This document shows positions 45,611 to 57,847 of a stretch of DNA of 64,000 bases, one piece after another. The translations under genes were made by a program, and so were the position numbers. The stretch's first letter is position 1. The number at the start of each line of letters is the position of its first letter. Source of the DNA: Calliphora vicina (taxonomy: Eukaryota; Arthropoda; Insecta; Diptera; Calliphoridae); NCBI RefSeq assembly GCF_958450345.1, contig NC_088783.1, positions 20,153,701 through 20,217,700 of the forward strand, written 5' to 3'. Under the pieces are notes generated by a model, which had not been told where the DNA came from, ran no database searches, and saw only the letters and a list, made by a program, of their open reading frames with translations.

Positions 45611-47045
45611 TATTGAATGTTAATTAATAATTTATGCTCTTTGCAAAATGCTTCTATTTCCATTACAGATAGGTAAGTTTGCCTTTAGCCAATGTATTTT
45701 AATTATTATATTTACCACAGCCTGGTAAACAATATTAAAAGTTAAAATTTAATAGACATTCTTATAAAACATAGACTTTCACCCCTCCCTCCTTTATATT
45801 TCAAATCTAAGTTTGCTGTAATTAAAGTTTTTTCAAAACTTGTCATTTACCAAACAAAAGCAGTATTTGTTGTTTAATTAAAATTTAATTTTAATAATAA
45901 AAATAAATTTGCATACTTTAATAAAACCTAAACCTAAAATATTTAAAAAAAATATAATTTGGAAAAATATCCTGTTAATTAATAGATATAAACATCAAAA
46001 GAAGCAACTTACTTAAAAACAAAACCTCCACAAAGTCAGAAAACTAAACAAAAAACAAAACATTTTTATGCAAAAATATGACTCAAAATTTAGGACAAAC
46101 CACAATTTATATGAACGCATAAAAGAGGTTGATGTAGCCTGTAACAAAAATTAAAAAAACAAAATAAATAAAAAGCTTTCAAAAAATCCCACAAACTTGG
46201 TCGGCTACCAAAGAAAAAAAAAAAGGATTTTTGAGAGCTCTAAACTAAAAACAAGCAAAATGAAAATGTGGTTGCAACATTTTTATACATTTTCTTTATT
46301 TTATTTTGTGTGCATATTTTACTTTTAAGCCCAATTTAATGAATGTAATGAATTAGGTATAAAAAAAGAGAACACACTGAATATAAAATAAAGAGAATTC
46401 ATTATGCCACACAATGTTGTGGGTTGGTTGTGTTAATTTGAAATTAAAAGTAAAATTTATTACGTTTTCTTTTATTTTAATTTTTTATAATAGAAAATGC
46501 TTAAATTTTCTAGATAATTGCTTTAGCCTTGCACATTTTCATTAAAATGTTTAAAACATTTTATGGTTTTATTAATGAAAAAAGAAAGGGTTTTGTGCGA
46601 CCCAAATCAAATAAAATTGGTAGTGACACATTAAAGAAGGCACAGTATGCCTTTTGAGCAAAAACCCAAAATTATTTTCTCTGAATTTCAAAGTTAGTGT
46701 AATTATATTCGTACTATTTTGCTCACTAGCTTTCTTCAGTTTTCAAGCAAGCAGTTGAAAAGCACGGATCTCTTGAGGAATTTTCTTTTTATTTTAGTAA
46801 CATTACTTTTTCAAAATGGTCCACTGTATTTTCCGTCATTATTTAAAAAAAAATATTGATTATAATGGGGACACAAATATCTACTGACTTTTAATTTTAA
46901 CTTCTTTAAGTTGTTGATAAATAAATTATTTGATATTTAATCTAAATACAGTGGAAAATGTCAGCAATAATTTAAATAATTAATATAGAAATTGAACCCT
47001 AATTGCTTTATACAACTTATATGGTCATGAAAATTTCTTTCAAGT
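45611..47045. other. no gene recognised
   Basis: AT-rich throughout with no open frame or terminal repeats of note. Confidence 0.45.
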
Positions 47046-47140
47046 AACACAAGGTAACAAAATCGAACAAATTTAAAGGCTTTTTAAACCAAATGAGCGT
47101 ATTCACTTAACTGTGAATAAATTCGAAAAGAATCCAAAAA
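47046..47140 (+). repeat. family F, short copy (left end fused to internal unit)
   Basis: CACAAGGTAACAAAATCG, then AAAGGCTTTTTAAACCAAAT joined to ATGAGCGTATTCACTTAACT and GTGAATAAATTCGAAAAGAA. This is the left end of family F with its subterminal region deleted. Confidence 0.75.
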
Positions 47141-47673
47141 ATTTAACTTAATATTTCTAAAAATCCATTTAAATTTGAGCTAAAAAAATTATTAAAATGT
47201 ATAAAATTTATAAAATTGTTTAATAAATGATATTCTAAAATAATATCAGATGATATGTTTTGAAATTCCCTGCAGTACTAAAAAACGCATTAATTTAATA
47301 GCACCCCTGAGCGTATGATTATTGTTGAACATTAATTAAAAATAAAGTATACGCCCCAAATGACCCTTTAACATTCATCATGAATTTTTTATTAAAATAA
47401 TAAATTTTTCCTTTTACAATTCATTATTATTATTTTTAAAAGCAGTTTACACAATGCTTTGCAAAAATAATTATCATCTCTTTCTAATTAATATTTTTAT
47501 TTGTTTCTTTGTCTATTTTGTAACAATCACTGTGACAATTTCTATTTTCTATCTTAATTAAAATGACAAACCCCCTTTTTGAAATAAAAAAAGTAAAAAA
47601 AACATACTAACGTATAAAATTTCAACATAAATCATTATAAATGATAAATTACAACTATGTATATTTTTAACTT
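47141..47673. other. no gene recognised
   Basis: AT-rich spacer. Confidence 0.4.
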
Positions 47674-48127
47674 TTATGGTATTGCAGCTTGCTTTGCTAC
47701 CTTTGTAATGAGATTCTTTTGTTGCAGACAATACAGAAATCTAATAATGAGACACATTGTTTTACCACTTGAGCACAAAGGAAATGCATTAATAATTGTA
47801 GGAAAATAGGGAAACAAAAAACCAAAAAGGTAAAGAGAAGGAGATGTGAGGAACTGGACTGATTGAAATAAGTACTCTACCAAAGAATATATGGAATTAG
47901 TTATTTCACATAAGGAGCAGACAATATATTTAAAAAGCAGTTGTTGGAAACTACAAGTACTTTTGTGGAGATATAACAAAAATATTAATATGATGAAAAT
48001 CAAAAATTTTGGAGAATTCGTTATGGTATCAAATGGGACATACTTATATAAAACCATATTGAAGGGATTTCTAGTTATGACTTGCACTGATCCTATGTTT
48101 TATGACAATATGGAAAAAACAGCTTAA
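47674..48127. other. two overlapping antisense open frames, unassigned
   Basis: Minus 47674-48087 (137 codons, Phe/Leu/Ile rich) and plus 47891-48127 (78 codons, ending ...GFLVMTCTDPMFYDNMEKTA). The plus frame has more balanced composition, and the upstream plus strand (47680-47810) reads a further CRQYRNLIMRHIVLP-like stretch, so an eroded gene on the plus strand is possible. No family was recognised. Confidence 0.2.
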
Positions 48128-48349
48128 GTCGGAAATAAAAATTTAATGATCATTTGTAACTTAAATGAAACTTTTAAAAACTGTACTTGGACACATAGAA
48201 TAAGAATAATCTAAAACTTAAGTTAATATGTAATTTATATTAAGTAGACTTAATATATTTTGCTATATTTCCATAGTTTTATTACAAATATCTGTAAGTT
48301 ATGTAAAACAAATGCATTTGCAAGTATTTTCATTATTAACAAAAAAAAT

Positions 48350-49755
48350 ACAGGGCAACAAAATCGAAAAAATTTTAGAGCCTTTTTAAACCACTACTAA
48401 ATTTTGTGTTTCTAGTAGTACAAATATGGTCCAAATTTTAAATTCTATGGAAAGTGATTAAGTAAAACTGTGAATTTTTTTAGACGTTTCTCCACATAAT
48501 TAATGATAACTCAAAAACGGTTAGTCCCATATTTTCAGATTCAGGTCTATTGCTTTATCGCAAAGCTTTATCTGAAAACGAGCGATTTCACTTAATTGTG
48601 AATAAATTCGAAAAGAAGCCATCGATTTTTATGACCGATTTTTCATTTTGTTCCTATTGCATGTGGTTTTGCGACAAAGTAATAAATCTGAACAATTTCT
48701 GCCGTTTTCGATTTTTCATGATTTTTTTAAAACAAAAAAAATCTATTTTCATGTAAAAAATAAATTTTTTGTTTCAATTTCTTATTATAAGTCCGAAACT
48801 ATTGAGATGGTTGAAACGCAAAATATATGAGAATATTTAAACATAGCATGGGGAAAATGTTTTCAAAATTCAATCATTCAAAAGAAGGACATTAACTACT
48901 CAATTTTATGTATATCAAACAAAAAACTAAATTTTTTTAAAAATGAGCTAATTCACGTAATTGTGAATAAATTCGAAAAAAATCAATCGCTTGTTACCAT
49001 CGATATCTCATTTTGTTCCGATTACATGTGGCTTTGCGGCAAAGTAACAAAAGTGATTTCTACCTCTATCGATTTTTCGTGATTTTTTTAAAACAAACAA
49101 ATTTTATTTTCACGTAAAAAAATTATTTTTTCCTTCAATTTGTTATTGTAACTCCGAAACTATTGAGCCGATTGAAACACAATATATGTGTGGAAATTTG
49201 CTCATAATATGGGAAAAATGTTTTCAAAATTCACTCAATCGAAAGAAGAACATTTACTACACAATTTTATGTATATCAAACAAAAAACTTAAATTTTGTG
49301 AAAATGAGTGAATTCTCTTAATTGTAAATAAATTCTTAAAAAATCAACTTTTATGGTCGATAATTCATTTTGTTGCTATTGTATGTGGCTTTGCTATAAA
49401 TCTGAACAATCTCTGATGCTTTCGATATTTCATGATTTTTCTAAAACAAAATTTTTTTGCTATATTCTCGTAAAAAATATTTTTTTTGCTTCAATTTGTT
49501 TTTATAACTCCGAAACTACTGAGCCCCTTAAAATGCAATATATAAACGGATTAAAGTTTATGTAAATCTCAACTTTTCTTGGTTTATTTTCAGACTTACC
49601 CTTTTTGAATTATCATTAATTATGTGGAGAAATGTCTAACAAAATTTATAATTTTACTTAAACATTTTTAAAAAAAAAATCTATCCATAGAATTGAAAAA
49701 TTTTACGATTTTTGTACTTAGGTTGCCATGATGCATCAAATCTATACAATGATTA
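48350..49755 (+). mobile_element. family F, copy 1 (inverted ends plus three internal units)
   Basis: Left end ACAGGGCAACAAAATCG then AGCCTTTTTAAACC, CCATAGAATT-type and GACGTTTCTCCACATAATTA blocks (48350-48540). The same blocks return inverted at 49575-49745. Between them, a ~363-bp unit starting CTTAATTGTGAATAAATTCG repeats at 48591, 48955 and 49317. Each unit includes AACTCCGAAACTATTGAGCC and TTTTATGTATATCAAACAAA. There is no transposase, and open frames inside are unit translations. Confidence 0.85.
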
Positions 49756-50324
49756 GTCAAGCCTTTTTGTGCTGTTGACCTGTGTAACCTCTCACAATTA
49801 AATTCAACAGAACTAAAACTGATTTATTTTAATCCATCTAAATAAAAACAAATTTAAACCCTATTATTTCATTTTTATTGCAACATGAATACGTTTAAAT
49901 ACACAAAACAGTGTGTAAATATACAGAATCTCATATAATAAGCAAACAAAACTCTATAAAAAATCTTTAATACTCTTTAAACAAATAAATAAATATAATT
50001 TTATTATGCACTCTCCTCCACTCATAGTCAGTTGCATAAGGATACGAGATGAAGTATATAAATATGTCTATGAATAAATAGATTTTTATAACTCTCACTA
50101 CAAGCTGCAGAAAGTTATTTTTTTTTATATAAACTTAACTGCATATTTACACCTGCATTCACATGTTGAAGAATAAAAATGCATGGAATGGATGTCTAAT
50201 AGGAGAGCCCAAATAAAAAAGTTGTCTTTGTTTTTTTATAAGAATTAAAGAAAAGTTTGAATTAAGAAAATCAAATGCGTAACTGCAGAAAGAACAAAAA
50301 TTGTGAACATATAAAATCAAAACA
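49756..50324. other. no gene recognised
   Basis: AT-rich spacer between family F and an A repeat. Confidence 0.4.
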
Positions 50325-50990
50325 AGTAAGAAAGTATGGTCGGTCAAGCCCGAACATATAATACCCTACACTAAGTAAAAGAGCAAAAACATTTTTCTTT
50401 TAAAATTTCAATAATTTATATTTTTGAGTGATTTTCGGAAGTGGGCCTTATATGGGGGCTATGACCAATTATGGACCGATCACCATGAAATTAGGTCGTG
50501 TGATTTATGTCTATGTTGAATTTTGTGAGTATACCAAAATTTTTAGGAGATTTATGCACGTTAAAATGATTTTCGGAAGCGGGTCTATATGGGAGCTATG
50601 ACTAATTATGGACCGATCGTAACAAAATTTAGTGAAATGAATTTTGTATATATAAATCTTATTTGGAGCGCAATTTGTGGAGATACACTTATAAATTAAA
50701 CATTTATGACCGATAAAGTCCAATTTCGGAAGGACATTTGCATGGGGGCTAGATGAAATAATGGACAGATTTCAGCCAGTTTCAACAGGCTTGGTCCTGG
50801 GCCGAAAAAATAATATGTACCAAATTTGATCGAAATATCTTCAAAATTGCGAGAAAGTGATTCTAAGTCGATCGGTATACTTTAGAATCACTTTCTCGCA
50901 ATACTGGGTGTTAGACTAATATATTTGGGCGTTACAAACATCTGCACAAACGCATAATACCCTCCCCACTATGGTGGTGTAGGGTATAAA
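50325..50990 (+). repeat. interspersed repeat A, copy 8, with hairpin in place of microsatellite
   Basis: AACAAGTAAGAAAGTATGGT start, all standard blocks, end CCTCCCCACTATGGTGGTGT. Where other copies have GCGACCTGTACTCTGCGCAC and the microsatellite, this one has an inverted duplication (50846-50902). Confidence 0.92.
50846..50902. repeat. perfect 20-bp inverted repeat, 17-base loop
   Basis: Arms 50846-50865 and 50883-50902 are exact complements (ATTGCGAGAAAGTGATTCTA). The loop AGTCGATCGGTATACTT is normal family A sequence. The arm sequence AGAAAGTGATTCTAAG is the normal junction before the loop, so the right arm is a reversed copy of it. Confidence 0.95.
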
Positions 50991-51826
50991 AACTTCAAAT
51001 TCAAGATCAAAATCACAAAAAACTTTAAAAAATTCAAAATAAATTTAGAAATACATTTCTTTAAAATTGCCTAAAAGTATGCATTAGTTTATAATAATTT
51101 AATAATTTACGGCCCAGAACACTTACTCCCATATCGTTACTTTAATATAGAAACACCCTAACTCGTTTTTTTTCCAAAATTTAGTTTTTTGTATACTTCG
51201 ATAGATAATCCCGTAATACACCATTAATAAAATAAAATGTCTTAACATTAAATTGGTCGAAGACCTTCATAAAAATCTGCGTTAAAAAAAAATCGCAACT
51301 ACAGAATTTTAAGTTTTATTTAGTTTATTCCTCCTCCTGTAAAGAAATGAAAATGTTATTAGGGCCTTTCTATATTAAGGTAGCAATATTCTTAAACAGT
51401 TTATAAATTTATCAAAGCTTTATCAAACTAAATTTCCATATAAAATTGTTTTTATGAACCTTTGATAAATTTATAAACTTTTTATGAATATATATATATT
51501 GACCTACCTATATTGACCTACCTACGCCGTGATAAGAATCAGTATACGAAGTTATCAATCCTACGAAGTCCAGAAAGTTGTTTTCTGAGGTCTTAGGTAC
51601 ATTTTTGTAGACGATTATTTCCTTGAATTTTAAACGGTTTGCTACCTATGGACTTGAACAGGAAAAAAAAAGGTAAAACAATTCTAATTTTTTAAAGGTT
51701 TTTTGCGATTTTGATCTTTACGATGAAGTTTTTTTGATTTTATATGTTCACAATTTTTGTTCTTTATGCTACAAATTTGCATCAGAGAGTAAATCAAAAT
51801 TCCGAACTGTTTGCAAGATATGAGCA
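50991..51826. other. no gene recognised
   Basis: AT-rich. A short duplication TATTGACCTACC occurs twice at 51497-51523. Confidence 0.4.
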
Positions 51827-52801
51827 TGACAAAATTTCACGTACAAAATATATTTTTTGCTTCAATTTGTTATTATAACTCTGAAACTATTGACCCAATT
51901 AAAATGCAATACCTAAGAGAAGATTTTGTACATAGCATGGAAAAATGTTTTAAAAATTCAGTCAATCGAAAGAAGAACATTAACTACTCAATTTTATGTG
52001 TATCAAACAAAAAACTAAAATTTTGTGAAAATGAGTGAATTCAATTAATTGTGAATAAATTCGAAAACAATCATTCGATTTTTATGGCCGATATCTTACT
52101 TTGTTGCTGTTATATGTGGCTTTGCGATAAAGCAATAAAGCTGAAAAGTTTCTGCCGTGTTCGATTTTTAATGATTTTTTTAAAACAAAAAAAAATGCTA
52201 TTTTCACATAAAAATACATTTTTTGATTCAATTTGTTATTATAATCATAGAGATTATAACTCCGAAACTACTGAGCCGATTAAAAAGCAATATATAAGTG
52301 AAAATTTACACATAGCATGGGAAAATGTTTTAAAATTGAATCATTCAAAGGAAGAACATTAACTACTCAATTTTATGTATATCTAACAAAAAACTAAAAT
52401 TTTGTGAAAATGGGCGAATTCACTTAATTGTGCATAAATTCGAAAAGAATCATTCGATTTTTATGACCGATATCTAATTTTGTTGCCATTATATGTGGCA
52501 TTGCGGAAAGCAATAAATCTGCCGTTTTCGATTTTTCATGATTTTTTTAAAACAAACAAATTTGTTATTTTCACTTAAAAAATTTATTTTAAGCTTCAAT
52601 TTGTTATTATAACTCCGAATATTTTAGTAATATTCGGAGTTTTTTGAGTTATCATTAATTATGTTAAGAAACGTCTAAAAAATTCACAATTTTACTTAAA
52701 ATTTAAAAAAAAAAGACTCTCCATAGAATTTAAAATTTGGAATATATTTTTGCTACCGGAACCACAATACATCAAATTTTTTTCGATTTGGTTGTCCTGT
52801 G
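51827..52801 (+). mobile_element. family F, copy 2 (5' truncated, about two and a half units)
   Basis: It starts inside a unit (TTCACGTACAAAATATATTT), with unit boundaries at 52033 and 52423, then the inverted right end: GAGTTATCATTAATTATGTT, GACTCTCCATAGAATTTAAA, and the terminus CGATTTGGTTGTCCTGTG (complement CACAGGACAACCAAATCG). Confidence 0.82.
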
Positions 52802-54177
52802 CATGATCTTTAATTTGATATTGGAATATCTCCATTACTTTTTTAGAAACAGTCCTACTAATATCTATGTATATTTAAAATGCTGTCATAAGTACACATA
52901 TATATATGCACTACTCAATTGCGTAGCTTTGTTAGTTTAGTTGCATAAGGATATGTGTGTATATATACTTATGAATTCATATGAAGTTGTAATATTTACA
53001 TAAATACCTTACTACATACCTACAGACATATGCACCACCATAGAAGAAAAGGTAATATTCAAGGCTATATAATATATATGCATAGAATTACATGCAGCCA
53101 ACCTGCCAGCTAGAGTATTGTGTAGTAGCAGTAGCTGTAGCAGCTGCATCTATACCCTGCAGTTCATTGAAATAAGATCTACTACTAGTGAAATATCAAC
53201 CCACGCGCAATGTTATTTACTTCTGAATTTAAGATAACACTTCACTATTAAATTCAATAGTACTAATTCTCCTGCATCTCAGAAAAACTAAATTTATCAG
53301 GGAGCGGAGTTGACCTCATAACCTCTCGTTTTCTAGTCAAATGCTGTAACTACTAAGCCTCAGAGCTCTTATCTTATATTCTTTATTTTTTTTCATTCAG
53401 AATTGCATGTGAGCCCACTCTCAATTTTTGCATTTCCTGCATACAGGATTACATAATTCTACTCGAATATATTTTCAAAAACTTAAAACGTGGCAGATGC
53501 ATCCACAGCGCACTAGTTTGTTGTACAAGTAGTAAGTAATATAGCTAGTGTAAGCTTTCCAATTGCCACTTTTCAAACTGCTGGGTAGTAGTTGGTGTGT
53601 ATTCATAACATAAACTAGAACTGCAAGAAAAAACAGTAGATATTTTTATGTATAAGAGTTTATATGTACATAAGTACCTAGTATTTTTTTGTGTTCTTTT
53701 GTTGCAAATGAAAGCTTTTTATTATTATTAAGTCATAAAAACAAAGATGCTAACAATGAGTGTATTTACAGTGGTACTAGGAATTGCTGTTATATTGTAA
53801 GGCATATTTCCACGTACACATGATAATTGATATAATTTAAATTGACATAAAAACACAGAGACAGCTCTATGAAATCAAATGGATTTTAATGAATTCATAA
53901 TTCAGACAAATAAAAAATAAATAAGCAACTGCAACGTTAAAGTTTAACAAACTAACTACTGAAATCAGTATTGAATTCAATTATTTTTCAAACCAAAGCG
54001 AATAAAGCAAAGCCAAGGCAGTATTTGGAAAAATCGGATTCCTTTCCATTTAAAGTGGCAGTGGTGGATTTTTAAGGATAGAACTTGAAATTGTAAAAAA
54101 TAACACTGAAAAGAAAATTTTAATCTAAAAATTGTTTTATTCGAAAGAGCAACACATGGTATTAACATTTAAAAACA
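52802..54177. other. no protein gene recognised; see tRNA-like segment at 53299
   Basis: AT-rich, with AGTAGCAGTAGCTGTAGCAG at 53126. The 63-codon minus open frame at 53977-54168 shows no domain. Confidence 0.4.
53299..53373 (-). ncRNA. tRNA-like segment, possible tRNA pseudogene or SINE head
   Basis: The minus strand reads GAGCTCTGAGGCTTAGTAGT, TACAGCATTTGACT, a 7-9 base loop region, GAGAGGTTATGAGGTCAACTCC and GCTCCC. GGCTTAGTAGTTACAGC resembles the A box and D arm, and GAGGTCAACTCC resembles the B box and T arm (GGTTCRANNCC) with one or two changes. GAGC/GCTC could form part of an acceptor stem, but the anticodon stem is poor, so a functional tRNA is unlikely. A tRNA-derived SINE or tRNA pseudogene is the best reading. 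Confidence 0.4.
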
Positions 54178-54765
54178 AATAAGAAAGTATGGTTGGTCAA
54201 GCCCGACAATATCGATCCCTTAGCGCCAAATTATCGTAAGCGACATTTTAAAAAAAAAATTTTATTGCTAAAATTAAAATTTTATGGTCCGACTGATGTT
54301 TTAGCGTTCTCAGAATATCAAAATTGTTAATAACTTCAAAATTATAGGGGGTAAGATTTTATCGTATGTCAATGTTTACATCTTACAGTAAACGAATTTT
54401 ATCGTAAGCGACACATAAGCCCGACCATATAATACCCTACACTAAGTAAAAGAGCAAAAACATTTTTCTTTTAAAATTTCAATAATTTATATTTTTGAGT
54501 GATTTCCGGAAGTGGACCTTATATGGGAGCTATGACCAATTATGGACCGATCACCATGAAATTAGGTCGTGTGATTTATGTCTATATTAAAGTTAACTAT
54601 GGGAGTATACCAAAATTTTTAAGCGATTTATGCACGTTAAAATGATTTTCGGAAGCGGGTCTATATGGGAGCTATGACTAATTATGGACCGATCGTAACA
54701 AAATTTGGTTACATAAATTTTGTATATATAAAACTTATTTGGAGCGGAATTTGTGGAGATACATA
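54178..54765 (+). repeat. interspersed repeat A, copy 9, with 209-bp insertion
   Basis: AAGAAAGTATGGTTGGTCAA starts the copy. Its sequence is interrupted at 54208-54416 and resumes at CCATATAATACCCTACACTA. It is 3' truncated after GTGGAGATACATAT. Confidence 0.9.
54208..54416. mobile_element. 209-bp insertion with 9-bp flanking duplication
   Basis: AAGCCCGAC occurs at 54199-54207 and 54417-54425, while other A copies have it once. The insert has no inverted ends but carries a 15-bp direct repeat TTATCGTAAGCGACA (54231 and 54399). Confidence 0.7.
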
Positions 54766-54784
54766 TCGCTGGCTTATCATGCAA

Positions 54785-54970
54785 AGGCTCTAAGTCCATA
54801 TTTTAAAATTTTACAGGAGAGACAAATAACAGTCAAACTTTTTTTTGCGTAAATATTTTTGAATTCTGTAAACGCAATTTTTTTTGCATTTTTCTTTGTT
54901 TTCGATGTGCGTAAAAGCAAAATGATAACATAAGTATTTGCCGAGATAAAAGGTTTTTTGGACTTAGAGC
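54785..54970. repeat. short inverted repeat pair GCTCTAAGTCC, possible MITE
   Basis: GCTCTAAGTCC at 54786-54796 and its complement GGACTTAGAGC at 54959-54969 bound 162 bases of AT-rich sequence. It sits exactly where A copy 9 is truncated. Confidence 0.35.
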
Positions 54971-55004
54971 TTAGGTCTTTTTCTTAGAACTTGTCTTTCA
55001 TTTC

Positions 55005-55325
55005 TTATTTACTAATTTTTATATCTGGATTACCAAGTCATTAATATAGAAAATATGGGTATCTAATGATAGAAATTTCAAAGTCCATTGCAACGATTTA
55101 TACAAGGCTATAGAAAGTTGGACCTACAATGGGTCAAAATCAGGAAAAATATATTTTAACCCGAATTTTTTTTTCATCAAAAAATTTTTTTTGCCATAAT
55201 TATTTTTTTTAATTTTTAAACATTTAAAAAAATTTAAAAAATCTAAACAAAAAACTAAAAAATTTAAAAAAAAAAATTTGGAAAAAACTTTTTTAAGAAG
55301 GATATATAAGATTCGGCACAGCCAA
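55005..55325 (-). repeat. interspersed repeat B, 5' part
   Basis: Minus orientation: TCTGGATTACCAAGTCATTA, GGGTATCTAATGATAGAAAT, GGACCTACAATGGGTCAAAA, the A/T tract, and GATATATAAGATTCGGCACAGCC. It is truncated before the array. Confidence 0.85.
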
Positions 55326-55630
55326 TATGGGCCTATATGGTAGCTATGACTAATTGTGGACTGATTATCACAAAATTTGGTGAGGCGAGTTTGACTTATA
55401 TAAAACAAATTTTTGCAGAATTTTGTTTGTATATCTATATAACTATGGTATTTATGAGAGCTTAACTTTGGTACTTCGTCCTTGTACCAAATTTTATCGA
55501 ATTATCTTTGAAATTGCGACCTGTAAATCGAACTCGACTCTAAATCGACTCCGAAAGCGATCCTGAGCAGATTGGTATACTTTAAGGTGGGTGTTGGGAT
55601 AATATTTTAGTATGTTATAAACATCAGCAT
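55325..55630 (+). repeat. A-related repeat (A'), fragment
   Basis: TAGCTATGACTAATTGTGGA, TTATCGAATTATCTTTGAAA, TTGCGACCTGTAAATCG, GGTATACTTTAAGGTGGGTG. It directly abuts the B fragment. Confidence 0.75.
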
Positions 55631-55837
55631 ATATAATATAATAATATTTTCTTCATCGGGTCAGATATCCTTTTAAATGGAATATAAAACAAAAAATGAT
55701 AAAAAGTTTTAAACAATTTTATAAAAATATATCACAAACTGGATTTTCAAAATAAATAATAAGATGAGGTCATGTAAAATTGAAGATCAAAATTTAATTA
55801 CTTTTAAAATTTCCTTGAGATCTAACAATATAACACT

Positions 55838-56398
55838 CCCCATATGGGCAAATTCGTACACGTTTTCATATTTAAATATGAAATTTTTTTGGTTTTTCAA
55901 ATAAGATACTTCCAACGTATACTATACGCTATAGTGAGATTTAAGTGCAATTCCAAATGGCCATTTCTTGCGAAATAATTGATCGCAAAATTTTGTGACG
56001 CACGTTACAAAAAGTGGAAGTAACATTAAAAGTTGAAGTTTTTATTCGTAATTTTAGCGAATTTGGCATAATAAAGCACACAAAATCTTATTCCTAAAAG
56101 AATGAAAGAATGAAAGAGAATTCTAATATAACTTATTTGCATGAAAAAACATTTGCCGTTTTCATAAAAAGCCGAGAACATTTTGTGACGCACGTTACGT
56201 GACGCTCGTTACAAATTATCCAGATGCTAGAAAATTATCTCCTTTTCCTTGAGAAGTTGCGAAAAATTCCATTCAAAGTGAAATTACTCAAAATTAATTT
56301 GTATTTAAATTGAATGGTCAAAAATATAGAATTCCAAGTTTGATTCATTTAAAATTTTTTTTGTTGGTAGACTGTTTCTGGGACTTGCCCATATGTGC
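55838..56398. mobile_element. candidate inverted-end element (CATATGGGCAA ends)
   Basis: CATATGGGCAAATT at 55841 and its near-complement ACTTGCCCATATG ending at 56395. Inside, TTTTGTGACGCACGTTAC occurs at 55990 and 56171, and GTGACGCTCGTTAC at 56197. No coding capacity. There is no clear target duplication, and it is a single copy in this window. Confidence 0.45.
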
Positions 56399-57847
56399 AA
56401 ATATAATCAATTTAATTCTATTTCCCTTAACAATTATTTTTATCCACTTAAGCTTTAAGTTGCAGCGCAATTTCTAACAATAATTTCACTTAAAGTAATT
56501 TAAAAATAATTCTATATTTTGTTCTCTCTTTAACTGTCTACACAGGTTCAAACTACAAGGTTTCTACATTCCACTTTTGCAATATTTTCCTTTATTGAAA
56601 TGATTTTTTTTTTTTGCTTGGTTTTTCTATTTTCCATACATACTTTTGTGTTATTTTTTTTTATGTGAATTTTTACTTGCACAAGAGTTCATAAAGGTAG
56701 CATCAAATGTATTGTGGCATTAAAAAGAAATGTATTTTTAATTGCAGGCTTTTATGTGTATATAAGGGTGGCTCTTATTTTGCACGGCCTAAAATAAAAA
56801 TTAAATTTTACAATTTTTAATTTTATTTTAAAAGAAATTTAAAAAAAATGTTTTCGATTCTAATAAACACAACACACATTTCTACCTTATATGAATTAGC
56901 GTGGCACCGATTTAAAATTAGCTGATTTTGTTTAGGGACACAAATTTGTTAAAAATATTTCTTTGAAATAAATAAGTTGTACATAAGACCACTCCATAAA
57001 AAATCTATTTTCTAAGGGCAGATCTAATGCAGATATGCATATAACTATGTTGTTGTATGTTTATATGAGAATGTAAGTATTTTTCTAAAAATCATATGTC
57101 TGGCAAGTTGTTGTTGTTGGTTTGGTATTTTATGCTTCAGTGATTCGCAGAGGAAAAAAATTGCAGATGCTTTTGAGATTTTTTGAACTGTTTTTTTTTC
57201 TCCTATTCTTTTTCTAATCATGGGTGCTGTTAAGAGCTTAATATTGAAAAGCATTTACGTTTGAATAATTTTGATGGAAACAATAATTTTACAAGAATTC
57301 AGTCTAAGGTTAGGTTTACATAAGAAATTAATTGATCAGAAAAAAGAGGTAGAAGATATGCTAAAAACATTATTATTTCCAACTGATTAATCAGCATGTA
57401 ATCCTTGTTGGTAGGATGCAACTCCTTGTATTTAACAAATTTCAAATCCTAAGAGAAATCTAACAAAATTGGGAAATTCGTTGAAATTTATGCCAAATAT
57501 AAAAGAAATGTTGTAATTTTCTGTGGAGATAATTAGCTAAAAGAAAATTTACTGATTGCATCACTTAATGTTTAAATAAGGTTCTCAGGATAAAGCTATG
57601 CATGGAAAAGCTTATCCAATAGCAGATTTTGTGTATTAATTTTTCCAAGTGCTGTTTTGGACCTTAGATATTAAAGAGCTAACAATGTCATAGAAATTCA
57701 AAATCGAAAATTAGCAAGACAAATAAACAATCTAAAATTAAATATTAAATGATTTTTTAGGAAATGGTTTTAACAATTATGCGTTCAAAAACAAAATTTC
57801 TTCGAAATCAGCCGATTCCAAATGAATTCTATTTTCAAATAAAAAAC
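56399..57847. other. no gene recognised; repeat D start at 56763
   Basis: TAAGGGTGGCTCTTATTTTG at 56762-56781 is the start of repeat D, here only about 25 bases. The minus open frame at 57045-57254 has no domain. The rest is AT-rich. Confidence 0.4.

Noticed and set aside
47674..48127. Possible chemoreceptor C-terminus (spacing of MMKIKNFGEFVMVSNGT resembles odorant receptor tails)
   Set aside because: The resemblance is loose, no conserved serine/tyrosine tail motif is present and the upstream frame is broken. It is not enough to assign.
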